Of a stretch of DNA of 64,000 bases, positions 1 to 37,557 are shown piece by piece. A program made the translations under genes and the position numbers. The notes beneath the pieces were generated by a model. The model was not told where the DNA came from. It saw only the letters and a program-made list of their open reading frames with translations, and ran no database searches. The DNA lies in contig NC_044014.1 of assembly GCF_900496995.4 (NCBI RefSeq), positions 14,782,501-14,846,500 of the forward strand, read 5' to 3'. How positions within the stretch are numbered: the stretch's first letter is position 1; each line of letters opens with the position of its first letter. The stretch is from Aquila chrysaetos chrysaetos. Its lineage: Eukaryota > Chordata > Aves > Accipitriformes > Accipitridae.

Positions 1-109
1 CCCCACGCCTGCGAGAGGCACAAGGGCCCCCCAGCACCCACGGGTCCCGCCTGGAGGGGGCTGCCTCCCGCCCCGGGCAGCGACCCCGCAGTCCCCGCGC
101 GGGCCCCAC
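1..109 (-). other. TAF5: TAF5 intron 1 (partial, 5' end)
   Basis: This is the beginning of the intron following TAF5 exon 1, read leftward and cut by the window edge. The donor is GTGGGG on the minus strand (bases 109-104), a GT donor that is weak after position +3. Sequence is still CpG-island-like. No further exon is visible. Confidence 0.75.
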
Positions 110-629
110 CTTTCCCCGGCGGCACGGCGGCGACCGCCGCCACCCCGGGGCTGGAAGACGCGACAGTGGCGACGCTGCCTCCTATCGCGATGGTGGCAGC
201 GGCGGTGACCCGGCTGAGCAGCGCCTCGCCGCCGGCGGAGTCCGCATCGCCGCCCGGGGCTCCCAGAAGCCCGGCGCCGGCGGGGCTGAGGGCAGCGGCA
301 CCGAGGTCGTCGCCGAGAAGGCGGGCTTCGCGGCGCAGGATCTCCTCGGACTCGCGGAGGTTGCTGCGCCGCAGAAACTGCAGCACGGCCACGAGCGTCT
401 GCCGGTCCAGCGCCGCCGGGGAAGCGGCCGGGCCCGGTGCCGCCTGCTTAGGGGGTGCCGCCTCCCCACCGTTCCCCGCCGCCTCCACCTCCACCGCCGC
501 GGCCGGAGGAGCGGCGGGAGCGGCGGCGGCGGCGGCTGGAGGAGCAGCGGGGGGCTGCGGCGGCGTCCCCGCCTCGGGGTCCGGCTTTACCGCCACCACC
601 TCCGCCGGCTCCTCAGGTAGCGCCGCCAT
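110..629 (-). CDS. TAF5: TAF5 exon 1: TFIID subunit 5, N-terminal part
   Basis: TAF5 is the WD40-repeat scaffold subunit of the general transcription factor TFIID (also of SAGA-type complexes in some lineages) and acts in the nucleus. This exon encodes residues 1-173 plus one base of the next codon. The start MAALPEEPAEVVAVKPDPEA resembles vertebrate TAF5. A low-complexity Ala/Pro segment follows (about 27-72), then the LisH-like helix DRQTLVAVLQFLRRSNLRES (75-94) continuing into EEILRREARLL, which is the diagnostic block. The exon ends ...VPPGK followed by a phase-1 donor, matching the PGK-V junction known in mammalian TAF5. The NTD2 and WD40 domains must lie to the left of the window. The start is the only ATG at the right place and sits in an exact TISU element. 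The neighbouring divergent PCGF6 supports the identity. Alternative identities are unlikely. Confidence 0.93.
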
Positions 630-633
630 CTTG
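622..633 (-). promoter_or_regulatory. TAF5: TISU / YY1-type element over the TAF5 start codon
   Basis: Minus-strand CAAGATGGCGGC matches the TISU consensus SAASATGGCGGC at every position and includes the TAF5 ATG (629-627). The same string is a YY1 core. In known genes TISU marks mRNAs with very short 5' UTRs that initiate without scanning, so the TAF5 cap site is inferred to lie only a few tens of bases upstream at most. Confidence 0.75.
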
Positions 634-1304
634 CATCGCCCTCCATTCACCGGCAGCGGGCGGCCGCCGCCAGGCGCGGACGCTCTTGCGACAGTCAGGG
701 CAAAGGACGAGTACTGCTGCCGCTGCCTACGCAGGCGCTCACGGCTTCGTTTTGCGACGCCGCCAGCAGCGCTTTATGGCAGCGGGGTTGGCATGAGTGC
801 GGAGGAGCGGTTGTGAGGCGGCTCCTGCGCCGCGGGCGTCCTGGCACTAAGTGAGTGTAGTTTTGTGCAGTGACGGTGCGGATGTGACTCACGGAGCTCG
901 GCGGTGCTTGCGGTGAGCGTATACGAGAAACCTCGTTCAGAAATGGATTGGTGTGGCGTTAATAAGCCGCTACCGGTGCCCTCCCGGCCTTGGGACTGTG
1001 TGCCCTTGCGGGCCTCGCTCCGAATGAAATTAATGACGGCTGGGTTACTGGGTTTTCCAGGTATTTCTAACACTGCTTCTTGTATTCGTGTTTGGTAAGT
1101 ACGGATTCGTTGATACTACAGAATTAAAACCTTTTTTTGAACTAAACTGCTATCTTGTGATTGGCACGCTTTCCTGATAAATTAGACGTTTGCCTGCGCT
1201 TCATTAGCGAGTCACTTAGCTCTTACCTGGAGGAGCGACAAGTGTAAAAAAAACTAGGAAAGGAAAGCTGTAGGCTATGAAACGTACCAGCCGGTCGACT
1301 CTCG

Positions 1305-1314
1305 GCGCATGCGC
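1305..1314. promoter_or_regulatory. NRF1 site (GCGCATGCGC)
   Basis: A perfect palindromic NRF1 recognition sequence, 171 bases upstream of the PCGF6 ATG. NRF1 sites are typical of CpG-island housekeeping promoters. Binding is inferred. Confidence 0.65.
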
Positions 1315-1340
1315 GGTGGTGCGGGCCGGTGTCCGCCAAA

Positions 1341-1359
1341 ACTACAGTTCCCGGCGTGC
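1341..1359 (+). promoter_or_regulatory. ZNF143 / THAP11-type site
   Basis: ACTACAGTTCCCGGCGTGC closely follows the long ZNF143 (SBS) motif ACTACAnnTCCCnnnnTGC. It lies 126 bases upstream of the PCGF6 ATG and 26 bases past the NRF1 palindrome. Known role: promoter-anchored looping and start-site definition at divergent promoters. Binding is inferred. Confidence 0.65.
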
Positions 1360-1484
1360 CCCGCGCCGTCCCCGCGCACGCGCCCTGGGGGGCTCTCCGG
1401 GCGGACTGCCGCTCCTGCCGTCCCCCGCGGGCGGCCAGCAGACGGTCCCGCGTTTGCCCCGGCCCCCGCTCCCCACCCCGAGCC

Positions 1485-27602
<26,118 letters not shown>

Positions 27603-28317
27603 AGATTGCTAGAATATCAGAAGGCAAAAGAATCTGAAGTCATCAAGCTTCTTCACTGCTGTTTTTCACCAAAGAAGGCCGTCGTATTTTCTGTGACAGG
27701 AAGCAAGTAAAAGGAACCACCACTAACTGCTGTATGCTTGTAATTTAATGTCTGACTTTACCACTGTAAAAAATTACAGCTTCTGTAAGTACAGCTATAG
27801 ATGTTGCTATGCTTTGTGTTACAAATTACTGTCTTCAAACTTCACTCAGGGAATTTAAATGCTCAACAGTAGCTGCATTTTCTTATTTTCTAAAACCACA
27901 AGATCTCATGGGGTGAACAGCCTTTTCTTCCTCTAAGCTATGAGATATTGCTTGCTTTCTAAATGTCTAGCTAGAACAGTGCTCTCAGGGATGATCTTCA
28001 GTGGGCAGTATTCTGGGGAGGAGACAGTCATTTGCCTAAAAAAAAAAAAAAAAGTGCTCTGTGATCATCTGTCTTTGGATGTGATTTAGGGAGAAGGGAA
28101 CTTCAGAAACGCAGACCAAAATAGGTAGAAAATGACGCATCATAAGCATTGGTTTTTGAGAAGTAGCATTAAATTTAGTTGTTTTTCTTGAAGAAAGACA
28201 ATTTTGTTTGCACTGGAAATACATTTGCTGGTAGTTTGGCTTATACCAAATGGTGGATTGTGCATCTCTAGTCTTAATGGAGATGAGCTGGCTGTAAGCT
28301 GGTTAAACTATGCATGA

Positions 28318-28323
28318 AATAAA
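28318..28323 (+). terminator. PCGF6: Candidate PCGF6 poly(A) signal, proximal
   Basis: AATAAA, 716 bases after the stop codon. Confidence 0.4.
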
Positions 28324-29167
28324 AAAGTAGCACCTCTTTCTACGTGCTTGCTGTATGTAAAATAATCACTGTCAGCCTAATTCTGCTGTCCTTTAAAATC
28401 TGTCAACTGATTTGACTGGCAGGAGCGTAAATCCTTTCACTTTAGCACATATCTTTCTAGCAGCTGTGAAAATGGTAGCTTTTTCCACTCTTTCTAATGT
28501 GTATTACTGCATTGTAGTGGACACCAGGGTTGAGTAATGTAATACTTGCCTGTTACTACCAGATTCACAGAGGACATTAGGTAACTTTAATTTTAACGTG
28601 TTAAAATAATAGGTTTTGTGACAACTGTAATACTTAAATTTTGTTCTGTTTAAGATTTCCACGGTTTCTTGTGCAGCATTAAGGACCAGAGCTTTGTGTG
28701 TTACGGTCTTGCTGCATACTAGTTCATCACGTTGGGGATTCATGAAAGCTACTGTTATGCACCAGGCTCCCTCCCTTCCCCATAGTCAGTGCAGGGAAAG
28801 GGAGGAGATTCCTTTGTAAGGTGTTTCAGAACACCTAAGTTAGCTCAAATGCACTTGCTCACTGTCAGCCTAAGAGGACTGGCATCCTTTGTCTAAAGAA
28901 AGCTTTCATGAATCCTTCCTCAGGTCTTTACAATATATGTTTAGTTTTTTCTGTGAAGATGACACCATAGGGGGAAGAAAAAATGTCTTGTTTGAAGTAA
29001 TTCTTGTGATGCTTTTAAAAAATGTAACAAAAACATTTCTAGCTACAAATTCCTATTTTACCTTTAAAGTTTGATAAAAGTAGTGTTTAAAATGCAGCAG
29101 AAAATGAGATTATTTTGTAAACACTTTGTGAGTTGTGTTGATAAGAGATTATATATTGTAACAGTAA

Positions 29168-29173
29168 AATAAA
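29168..29173 (+). terminator. PCGF6: Candidate PCGF6 poly(A) signal, distal
   Basis: AATAAA in an A/T-rich context followed by a T-rich stretch, about 1.57 kb after the stop. Confidence 0.45.
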
Positions 29174-29932
29174 CTTTATTTTAGCCAATTTAAAATTGAG
29201 CTCTCATATTTCCATGCCATGCTCCTTAAGTCAGCCTCAAAATTATAGCAGTTGATACTGAAACTGCTGGATGTGCTCTGGGGTTATTAGCATGACAAAT
29301 TTCAGTTAGGAGGTTGAATGGTGAAGGGTGGTTTGATACCAGAATTTCCCTTGGAGCTAACTGCGATATTGTTAGTTGGAGTAAAATGGAATTTCTGGGA
29401 CTTTACTTTTAATGAGGATTTTGGTGAGAAATAGCTCAGTAAAGATGTCAGGATGATTTTTCAACACAGATACAAGAGAAATAATCCTATGTAGTTACAA
29501 GACCACTTTTTCTGTCAATACATACATCTTTTTGTCAAAGCCACCTCTAGATTATTTTCATTCATGTTTATGGCTGCTGCTATCACGTCCCCTGTGAACT
29601 GGATCTTTCTCTGCTGCTCTGATTGTCCTGGCTTTATGCAAAGCATCTGGCTCGTATACTTTATACTGCTACCTCCTGTTTCATTATCACTCGTGGTTTT
29701 GTTTTTGATGTAGAGCTCTATGCTTAAAAAAAAAAGTTAGCAGTATAATCATGTTTTACATTGCAAATTCTCCCCTAATCCAGGCTTGAACTCCATGTCT
29801 ACAGAAGGGTTTATTTGCAAAGTTTAACAGCTATATAGAAGCTGATAGTTAATTCAAATACTGCTGACTTGCATAGCCTCAAGATGACTATACTGCCACT
29901 GGCTGTAATGTCACTGTCAGTTTCTGGGTTTT

Positions 29933-29933
<1 letters not shown>

Positions 29934-29963
<30 letters not shown>
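29934..29963. repeat. Poly(T), 30 bases
   Basis: Uninterrupted T run followed by AATAACAAAAGG. Confidence 0.9.
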
Positions 29964-29967
<4 letters not shown>

Positions 29968-32446
29968 ACAAAAGGGGTGGTCTGGATATCTTTAAACAGA
30001 GATTTTCTGTAAGGTAAATCACATACCAGCTAAGCTAAAATGCAGAAGGCCAAGACTTCCTACTTCATTCTTTCAGTGGCTTAATGAGGAGGATTGAAGA
30101 TCTGTTGCCTGTGATATTTTGGTATGAATGCTTAGTGATCTCTTACTTCCATTTGTCTGTTTCTCTCCTTATTTCTTCCTCACCTGCCTTCAGAAAGCGT
30201 ATTCTTAGCTTCATTTCCCTGGCTGAACATCCTGCTTTCTTTCACCTTAAAGCATACCCTGAAGGCACTGATGTTTTATCCGCTCTCCAGCGCCTGCGGT
30301 ACCCCCTGGGGCACAGCAGTGTGCAGCGGAGGTGACCTTTGGCTATTGCCAAGGCTGATCTGTGGGCTGTGTGGTTTCCTGCATAAAGATAATCAGTCTG
30401 CTTGCTTTAAAATGTGCCAATCTTCTTTCAGCTCTCTTGCTGCTGTTTTATTTCTGTTGGTCTCCTTTTAACCTTGGCTTTCCTCCAGTCACTTTTGGTT
30501 CTGATGATAGAAGAGCTTCTGTAACAACAGGCCGTCTATGGGATGGCATCTCTGCCCTCATGGGAGATGAGCCAGCTTCATGCTCTGGAAGTGAGGGAAG
30601 GTGTGCTTGGACTCGTTCATTATTTTATGGACACTATTGTTTCTTCACTTGATGAAATAATTCTGGTTTTATTTTCTAGTTACCTGCTTAGCAGTGTCAT
30701 GGCTAACACAGATCCTAATTAAATACTACTTGTACTGCAGCATAATTCTGAGTTGCTTTACAGGTCTGCTAATTCCCAGCAAGAGGAGACAGTGAGCCCT
30801 AGTGTCAGGAGTTCTTATAAATGCAGAATCAAGCTACAAGCAAGTCATGAGCATTGAGTCATGTCGGTTACGTTCTGTCTGTTTTCTTTGTATTTAATAC
30901 ATATTTAGTGTAATAAGAAGATAAGGTTCAAGAGACTAGTGAAATGTGCAGCTGAGCCCTCTAAATGGAGGGGTACTGCGATGGCAGTGTATAACTATCA
31001 TTTATGTTCTGGACACCGATATTGCACCCAGCCTTGATCTGCATTGCCACCAGAATGAGCCAGGAGAACCCTTCACGCTTATTTCCATAGATGTGAAACA
31101 ACCAATGAGTTTTACTGAAAAATCATTCAAGCTTGTCTAATACTAGTCTGCGTTGAATTTCTTTTCAGGGACTCATCAGGCATTTATGTGCAATGATTTA
31201 TGTTAACGCATGTTCACTTTTCTTCAGCATGGAGTATCATTATTAAGAAATTTGTTCTCCATACAAATGGAGGGGGGGAGGATTCACTCCAGCAGTTGAG
31301 AGTGAGCATATTAACAGACATAGGAGTTTTTATGTATTACATCCCTTTCTTTTAAAGGGAGATGGTCAAGTTGTCCACATCAATCTTCTAATATGCTGCA
31401 TGCTCAATAGAGTGTACCAGGTGCCAGCCTGAACTTTTAGGTACTTTAAGATATACTTGTTCTGCTGTGATGGATACTTGCTGAGAGATAGAGAGAATGT
31501 TGCAAATGGTGCATTCTCATCACTTTTGCTTTTTATTTGTTTTTTCTACCTCCTTTTCTTCTGTAACCCTAACTAGTTCAGCACGAAGAAAAGCAGCAAG
31601 GTGATCGTAAGTTGAATTTTACTCATGTCATCTTTTAAGAGACCCTTGCTGAATGAGCCAACGGATATTTGCATTTGCTGAGGTTTCAGGAAGTTGCCAT
31701 AGATACAGGTTTAATCACTGAACAGGTCAAATTTTATTGGTTTTGAGAGATAAATGGTAATCCCATCTGAAGTGAAATGCAATATTGATTGGCTGCCCTG
31801 CAGCTGCAAAATTCTTGCTGGAGCTGTATCGCCATCTTTACTGGGTTTTGATTTATTGTAACAACAATATATTTGTGTCAAAGCAGCAGTGATCTGCAAA
31901 AGAAATATTTCCCAAAGTGGAAAAGAGAGCTTGTATTTTCTAATTGCGTGGTAAAATAGTCTATTTGGAAATGAAATCTTAAAATGTCTGTTTTCTTCCA
32001 AGGGAGACATTAACAGTAGAAAAGTCAGTGGTGAGGACTTGGCAAAGATTGAGAAAAATAGTGTGTTCCTGGGAGAGCTGGTTTGGAGCCCTTCTCATGG
32101 GGTGGTGGGAGGCAACCAGTCGTTCCAAGATACCACGATGTGCTCAGAGCACACTGCTTGCAGCATGCTTTTCTGTAGTTCGTGGTGACAGTGGTTATGT
32201 TAAATGATGGACCAGTGTGTCCTTTCTTGCATATACCTGGAACTGAAAGGTAAGAGCTCGTCAGATGAGAAGCCCAACACCCTTCACAAGAACCTCCAAT
32301 CTCCTTTTTCTTCCTCACGGGACACGGGAAAACATTTCACCTATTGGTGGCAATAAAACAGATGATTTGTGTGCCACAACATACAGAACAGGAGTGTGGT
32401 GGTCTTCCTCTTCGTGAGCAGGTAAGCTGAATGCATTCTCTTTTTC

Positions 32447-32545
32447 AGCTCTGTCCCTGACTTGCTGTATGACCTTGAGCTGAGTTCTTCCTTCTCAGCT
32501 CTGTCCATCTAGAGCAATAATTTCTATAAAGTGCTCTGTGTGGAA
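32447..32545 (+). mobile_element. MIR-like SINE relic
   Basis: The stretch CTGACTTGCTGTATGACCTT, preceded by CAGCTCTGTCC and followed by CTCAGCTCTGTCCATCT and AAAGTGCTCTG, follows the order of MIR core landmarks (CTCTG..ACTTGCTGTGTGACCTTGGG..CTCAGTTTCCCCATCT..AAGCGCT). It is short and diverged, consistent with an ancient amniote SINE. Judged from memory of the consensus, not an alignment. Confidence 0.6.
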
Positions 32546-33203
32546 ACTCCAGGCTACTTGCTGGTATGTGAGGGCAGGCAATTAACAGAATACTATTGAG
32601 ATCCCCTTCATGAATGCAGGTATAACAGGACTGGTAACAGTAACTGTTACCAAAGCAACCAAGCGTGTTTCTTTTGAAGACTTTACTTCTACTTCTTTAA
32701 AGGAGTGATAAACATCTGGGCTGAATTCATGTTGCAGGTTGTTCCAGCTGCAAGTGGATTGATTTAGTTATCTATGGAGAAGTTCAGCCAAAAGGATTTG
32801 GCTGGTTTTAAGAAACAAGTAGTTGGTGAACAGTTTAAAAAAAAATTTTAAAAAAGCTTGTTTCATTCTGGGGTGGCTTTTTCTTTTCCTTTTACAGCTT
32901 TGCCTTTCGGTTGCAAATGAGCTTACAATGAAGCTTGCCTTGGTGTTGAGGCATTCATAAACTCTGCCCTCTGAATGGGTTTTCTGGTGTCTAATAAGGG
33001 AAACTCAACCTTTCAGTCAATGGCCGTATTTCACCTATGCACCTGCTAGAGTGAAACTTGGAGTTCGGTACCTTTGAGATCTTCAGTTCTCTCAAATGTG
33101 GCTGAAGTTGAGCTGATGAGCATGAAAAATTACTGGGTGTAAAGGGGACATTCAGTCACAGTATGATCCTGTAATCCTTGCTTTCTTAAGAATCTAGCCT
33201 GAA

Positions 33204-33239
33204 TATTTTGGCTTGCTGAAACATTTTGGCTTGCTTCAA
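33204..33239. repeat. 18-base imperfect tandem duplication
   Basis: Two adjacent copies sharing ATTTTGGCTTGCT. Confidence 0.75.
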
Positions 33240-34234
33240 GTATTGCTAGGCATTCTTATTCATACAGCTCTCTTTGCTAGACAAGGAATTTGCTAATGAG
33301 GTGCCTTGTGTCTGGGGCTTGGGGTTTTTTTGTATTCCCATTGAAAATTTGCTTAAACTTAATGATGTTCTGAGCCTCAGTGCAAACTGTGTTTTTCAGT
33401 CTGACCTCAGCTTTTCCGAATGACATTTCCAAACAGCTTGTTCTTACAGACCACACTCGGGTCTGTGCATGTACGCCATCTCAGAGAATGACTACGTGTG
33501 TATCGGAGCGTTTACAAGGCTGCTCTGGGCATAGGGGAGCCAGGAGCTCGCGTCTCCTGTGCTCTCTGGGACACAGGCAGCCAGCAGCTGCCTCTCTACT
33601 CAAAGGCAAAGGAGCTGAGCTGGCCCTGCTGCAATAGGAACAGGCTCCGGTGCCTCTGTTGTTTCAGAACTGATGTTCATGGCCCCCCAAGAGCTTTGCT
33701 CCCATCTACAAGCAGCAAGTGGATGTGTGCCTGGGGCTCTGGAATTGCACTCTGAAATTTTCTGTGTATTTCCCTTCCATCTAAGCAGGTATGTCTGTGT
33801 TTAGCATGAACACTGCTCCTTCTTCGTGTTACAGTGGACACGGCCGAGGTCCAACAGAGCGGTCAGTTTTGGGCAGCAGAGTGTCTTTGTGGTACATCCT
33901 GCTTTAACAAGGATACAACCGTTTGTCGCAGAGTTGCAGGTTCCTCTCTGGTTTAGTCAGATTTTGGATGAAGACCCCTGCACTAGCTGTAGGAGCACAT
34001 CCCCCGTCCCCATAATTGCAGACCCCAACTCTGCAGCCCTTCTGGTTCAGCTGGAATCTGCTGGGACAGGACAGGATCAATAAGCATTCTTTTACCCCAC
34101 CCCAAGCAATGTCCTGTTTGCATGTTACGCTGCATTTGCCGAGTGATCCTTACTCCCTTATGCCTGCCAAGACTTGCATGAATGAGCTGGCATTCCTTAT
34201 GCTATTTTGATAAAAACTTTGCTTTAAAGTGTCA

Positions 34235-34276
34235 GACATTAAATCATTCAGTGTGGACATTAGATCATTCAGATGC
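34235..34276. repeat. 21-base imperfect tandem duplication
   Basis: Adjacent units GACATTAAATCATTCAGTGTG and GACATTAGATCATTCAGATGC differ at a few positions; 34235-34255 and 34256-34276. Confidence 0.85.
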
Positions 34277-34882
34277 ATCTGTTTGGCTGCTGGCGTTAGG
34301 GCTCTGCGTGGGTCACTCACTGGGGGAAGAAGCTCTTCTCCTTGAGGACGTCCCTGCTAAGAGCTGGCAAGGAAAGAGCTGGATGGATCCAGCCAAAGGT
34401 GCTGGAAGAGACTTTGCTCTGAATCGCCTATTGATTCCTTCTTGCTGAATGACAGGGTACTTCCCCACTCTGGAAAAGGAGATGTTTGCATTCCTCCCAA
34501 AGGAAAATGTTTGGGGTTGGGGTTTTTTTGGCTGCTTTTTCTTTGGCTTACTCTTTAATGAATTCCAGCATCTGGACAAGCATCATTAGCAAAGCTGCTC
34601 TGTGTGCAGTGACTCTCTCTGGTTTTTAAGCAGTTGTACATCTCAGCACAGTTGTTGCAGGAACCTGCAGTGGAGCTGAAGGACCTATGGTTCCAGGATC
34701 ACCATGGGAACAAGGCTCCTCCATCACTGGAGCAGCAGGAGCGTGACCTAGGCCCACCTCAACCGACATGCCAGGCTGCACAGACTGTCCCATCTCACCT
34801 ACGTGACAACAAAACGAGCAGAGTTGAGCAGCCCTGAAGCACAGCTGTCTGGTGCATGGGCCAGCATCTCCATCCAGGGGGG

Positions 34883-34937
<55 letters not shown>
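34883..34937. repeat. Poly(A), 55 bases
   Basis: A 55-base uninterrupted A run between GC-rich flanks (CATCCAGGGGGG and CAAAACGGTCAG). Long for a plain homopolymer in this window. It may be a retro-insertion tail or an unstable microsatellite, but no source gene or target-site duplication is visible. Confidence 0.85.
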
Positions 34938-34938
<1 letters not shown>

Positions 34939-36377
34939 AAAACGGTCAGCCCTGTGGTGGGAGTTTGCACCCCTGTGTGGAGGCTGGCGTTCTCCCCAGC
35001 ATAAGGATGAAGGCAATGCAGCGTCATGGAGAAATGGCCACTTTCTGCTTCTTCCCAAGCTGATGGTGCAGTCTGTGTCCACAGCTACCTTTTATCTGAG
35101 AGGTTGAGGTTCTGCAGAGGTATAAATCTTTAAGCATCTGCAGTGTGACTCACTCCTTTCCTCTGGCAGCCTTGGTGTTTAACCCAGTAAGAAAGATGGG
35201 ACCACAAAGGGGGATTTACTGTCCTGTTCCAGCTTAGTGCTCCACTGTAGAAGCTTTCTGGTGCGCATAAGCAGGCAGATGAAAGGAGTCACCCAGAAGG
35301 GCAGCAGTGATAGAAAAGGAGGCCTGGATGGAGATAGCTGGAGGTCAGTTGTTGGTAACATGCTGAGCCAGGCTTGTCCCTCTCTGCTGTCATTGTTCTC
35401 CTAAAGATGAGGAGAGTGTGGGCATGGGCCTCCCTTAGGGTTAGAAGGGGCCACATGTCACCACATGTTCCATGAGGAGCTCAGCCTTCTCACCCGATGG
35501 CAGCAGCCACCTGGGGCCTGCAGGAGTTGGGCAGATGGGGCTCAGTGTGCCTCAGTTGGGCATTAAGCAGTGCCTTCTCTGATCCTGCAGCCAAAATGGG
35601 CTGAGCCCCAGGAAACGCCCGGAGCGAGCTGTCCCACAGCACAGGCATTGCGGCCAGAGGCTGGACACGGGTAGCTGGGAGGCTGCTGCAGAGCTGGGTG
35701 CAGCTCTGGTCCCCCTTGGGAGCTCTTCCCTTGCTGCACAGCACCTGTGGCTGGGCTCTGTCCTTCAGGAAAGCGGTGTGTCCCGCTCCTGCAAGGGCTC
35801 TCGCTCACTCTCAGTCCTGGGAGAGCGTTTGTAGGGTTGGTCGATCACTTGCTGCCATCAGGGTAATTAAAGCTTGGCACCTCAGATCCTGTAAGATCAC
35901 GGGGACGGAGCCCAGCAGAGGGGCTGTCAAAACCATAAGGTAACCTAAAATCCGGTCTGGTCCTTTCTAGTGTATCCTAAACTCCCAAGTCCTTTCCCTG
36001 CCTGCTGCTCCTCTACCACCTCTGGAGCTTAACGCCATGAGAAAGCACCAAAATGCTGCAGAGCTCCAGAAATGCAGGAAGTCTCTGGAGCCAGCCCTTG
36101 CAAAGCAGCGGTTTTCCAAAACAGCGCCTTGTCCTCCCCCTGGCTCCTTTGCCCTCCTCCACAACTGCAGCCCCTTCACACTGGTATCACCAAAGTAAAA
36201 TTCTCAGCTTTGTTGCTAGCATCCAGCCAGCTGAGCAAGCAGGAATCCTGATGGAGGCTTCTGCTGAGAATAAAAGACAGGTCAGGCTGCTTATACTCAA
36301 GGGACAGAAAGAAAGCGGTGCTGGAGGGTATTTGAGGTTCAGAATATATTTCATTAGCTGCACAGTGACATCTGCCT

Positions 36378-36383
36378 TTTATT
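36378..36383 (-). terminator. INA: Candidate INA poly(A) signal, distal (AATAAA)
   Basis: Minus-strand AATAAA about 2.3 kb after the stop; an alternative distal end. Confidence 0.25.
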
Positions 36384-37551
36384 CCCCCTATGATTTGGGA
36401 GAAATGCTGTGTGTTTGCATTTCCTAACTGACAGATGAGCCAGGAGATATTTGGAGGTTGGTTGGTCCTGGACTTAACTCTGCAGGTACTGCCCCCCCGC
36501 ACCCCGCTCTGCCTGGGCACCCCAGGTTGCTCTGCACTATTTTGCTGGGGACTGTTGGTGGGATGTGCTGCCCCAGCCATGCCCTGAACCTCCTCCCCAG
36601 CCTCCAAAAGGTGCACCTCGCTTCGCCTGCCCGCAGGGCTGTCCTCCCTGGGGCTGCGTCACCCCACGGTGAGTGGCCTCGTCAGGGCATCATCCCCGAG
36701 GTTATCGGTGTGGCAGGGTCAAGGGAAGTGGCCGCGCTGCTCCTGGCCTGCAGTGCTAGTGGAGAAGCCTGTGACTGTCACACCGTGTCTCCAGGGCTCT
36801 GGTGCAGATTGCCATGACGTGGCATGACAAGGCAGGAATGGGAAAGCCATACGACAGTGTGCTGCTGGCAGGGCCACGCAGAGGGAAGACTGCCCGTGCT
36901 CTTTCTGTGCCCCACTGCCCTCCCACGTGCCCCTCTACAGGCACATCTGAGGCAGAGCATGGACATCTTCCGAATATAAGCCAGCACTAGTCATGCCAGC
37001 TCTGCGGGCACCTTTGACTGCTGGGTCTACTTGGGAGGTGGGTGCACCCTCACTTCTTCCATCTGCTATTGTGTAAATCGCTTTATCTTCACTTGTGAAG
37101 GCAAACAAAGAGGCTATTTTTAACCCCTGAGCATGCAGGCAGGGTGGAGGAGAAATGGCAGGTATCTTGGGACCAAACTGTCAGGGGTGTGATGCAAATC
37201 AAAGCCTGAGAGTCCATTTTCAGGGCAAATGAGGGTGCGTTCGGCCATGGGAGACCTTGTTCCCTTGGCCAGCCAGCTACGAACTCTTCTACAAAACAGG
37301 GCCACCATGACAGGCACCTGGGGGTGAGACCCAGACATGCCCCACTGCCATCGGTGGGACCAGCCTTGCCTTGCAGCCCCAGCAGCAAAGTTGGGCGGCC
37401 ACATCCCAACACCAAGCTCTTTGCAGGGGACCGGAGGGACTGCTGGGGACCGAACCGGGTACGGGCCAGACACTGAGGTGTGCTCCCAAGGTGAAGCAGC
37501 AGCAAAGAAGACAAAACAGCTGGTTTTGATCCACATAACTACTTCTTTCTT

Positions 37552-37557
37552 TTTAAT
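37552..37557 (-). terminator. INA: Candidate INA poly(A) signal (ATTAAA)
   Basis: Minus-strand ATTAAA in an AT-rich patch within GC-richer surroundings, at a distance from the stop roughly in line with mammalian INA 3' UTRs. Confidence 0.35.

Larger units (their letters stand above)
634..1484. promoter_or_regulatory. Bidirectional CpG-island promoter, TAF5 / PCGF6
   Basis: Only 855 bases separate the two divergent start codons. Both ends are CpG-rich (up to about 910, and from about 1290), with a more AT-rich middle (about 1020-1285). The PCGF6 side carries an NRF1 palindrome (1305-1314) and a ZNF143-type site (1341-1359). The middle holds a TGACTCA AP-1-like heptamer at 885-891. No TATA box is seen. 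The close divergent pairing indicates a shared housekeeping promoter; exact transcription starts cannot be read from the sequence. Confidence 0.8.
27603..29190 (+). other. PCGF6: PCGF6 3' UTR (extent inferred)
   Basis: AT-rich sequence after the stop. Possible poly(A) signals are AATAAA at 28318-28323 and at 29168-29173; the second is followed by a T-rich stretch. A 16-base A run lies at 28038-28053. Which end is used cannot be decided from sequence. Confidence 0.5.
29191..36377. other. Intergenic gap between PCGF6 and INA
   Basis: No gene recognised. From about 33.4 kb rightward the base composition becomes clearly GC-richer and CpGs more frequent. It contains a 30-base T run, a MIR-like relic, two short tandem duplications and a 55-base A run. 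Short ORFs show no conserved domain. Confidence 0.7.

Noticed and set aside
904-1098. Plus-strand frame ending next to a GTAAGT at about 1094, as a possible alternative PCGF6 first exon
   Set aside because: The 64-codon peptide is unrecognised and there is no frame or transcript support; it could equally be an upstream antisense TAF5 transcript.
34000-34937. Processed pseudogene ending in the 55-base A run
   Set aside because: No coding similarity or target-site duplication visible to the left of the run.
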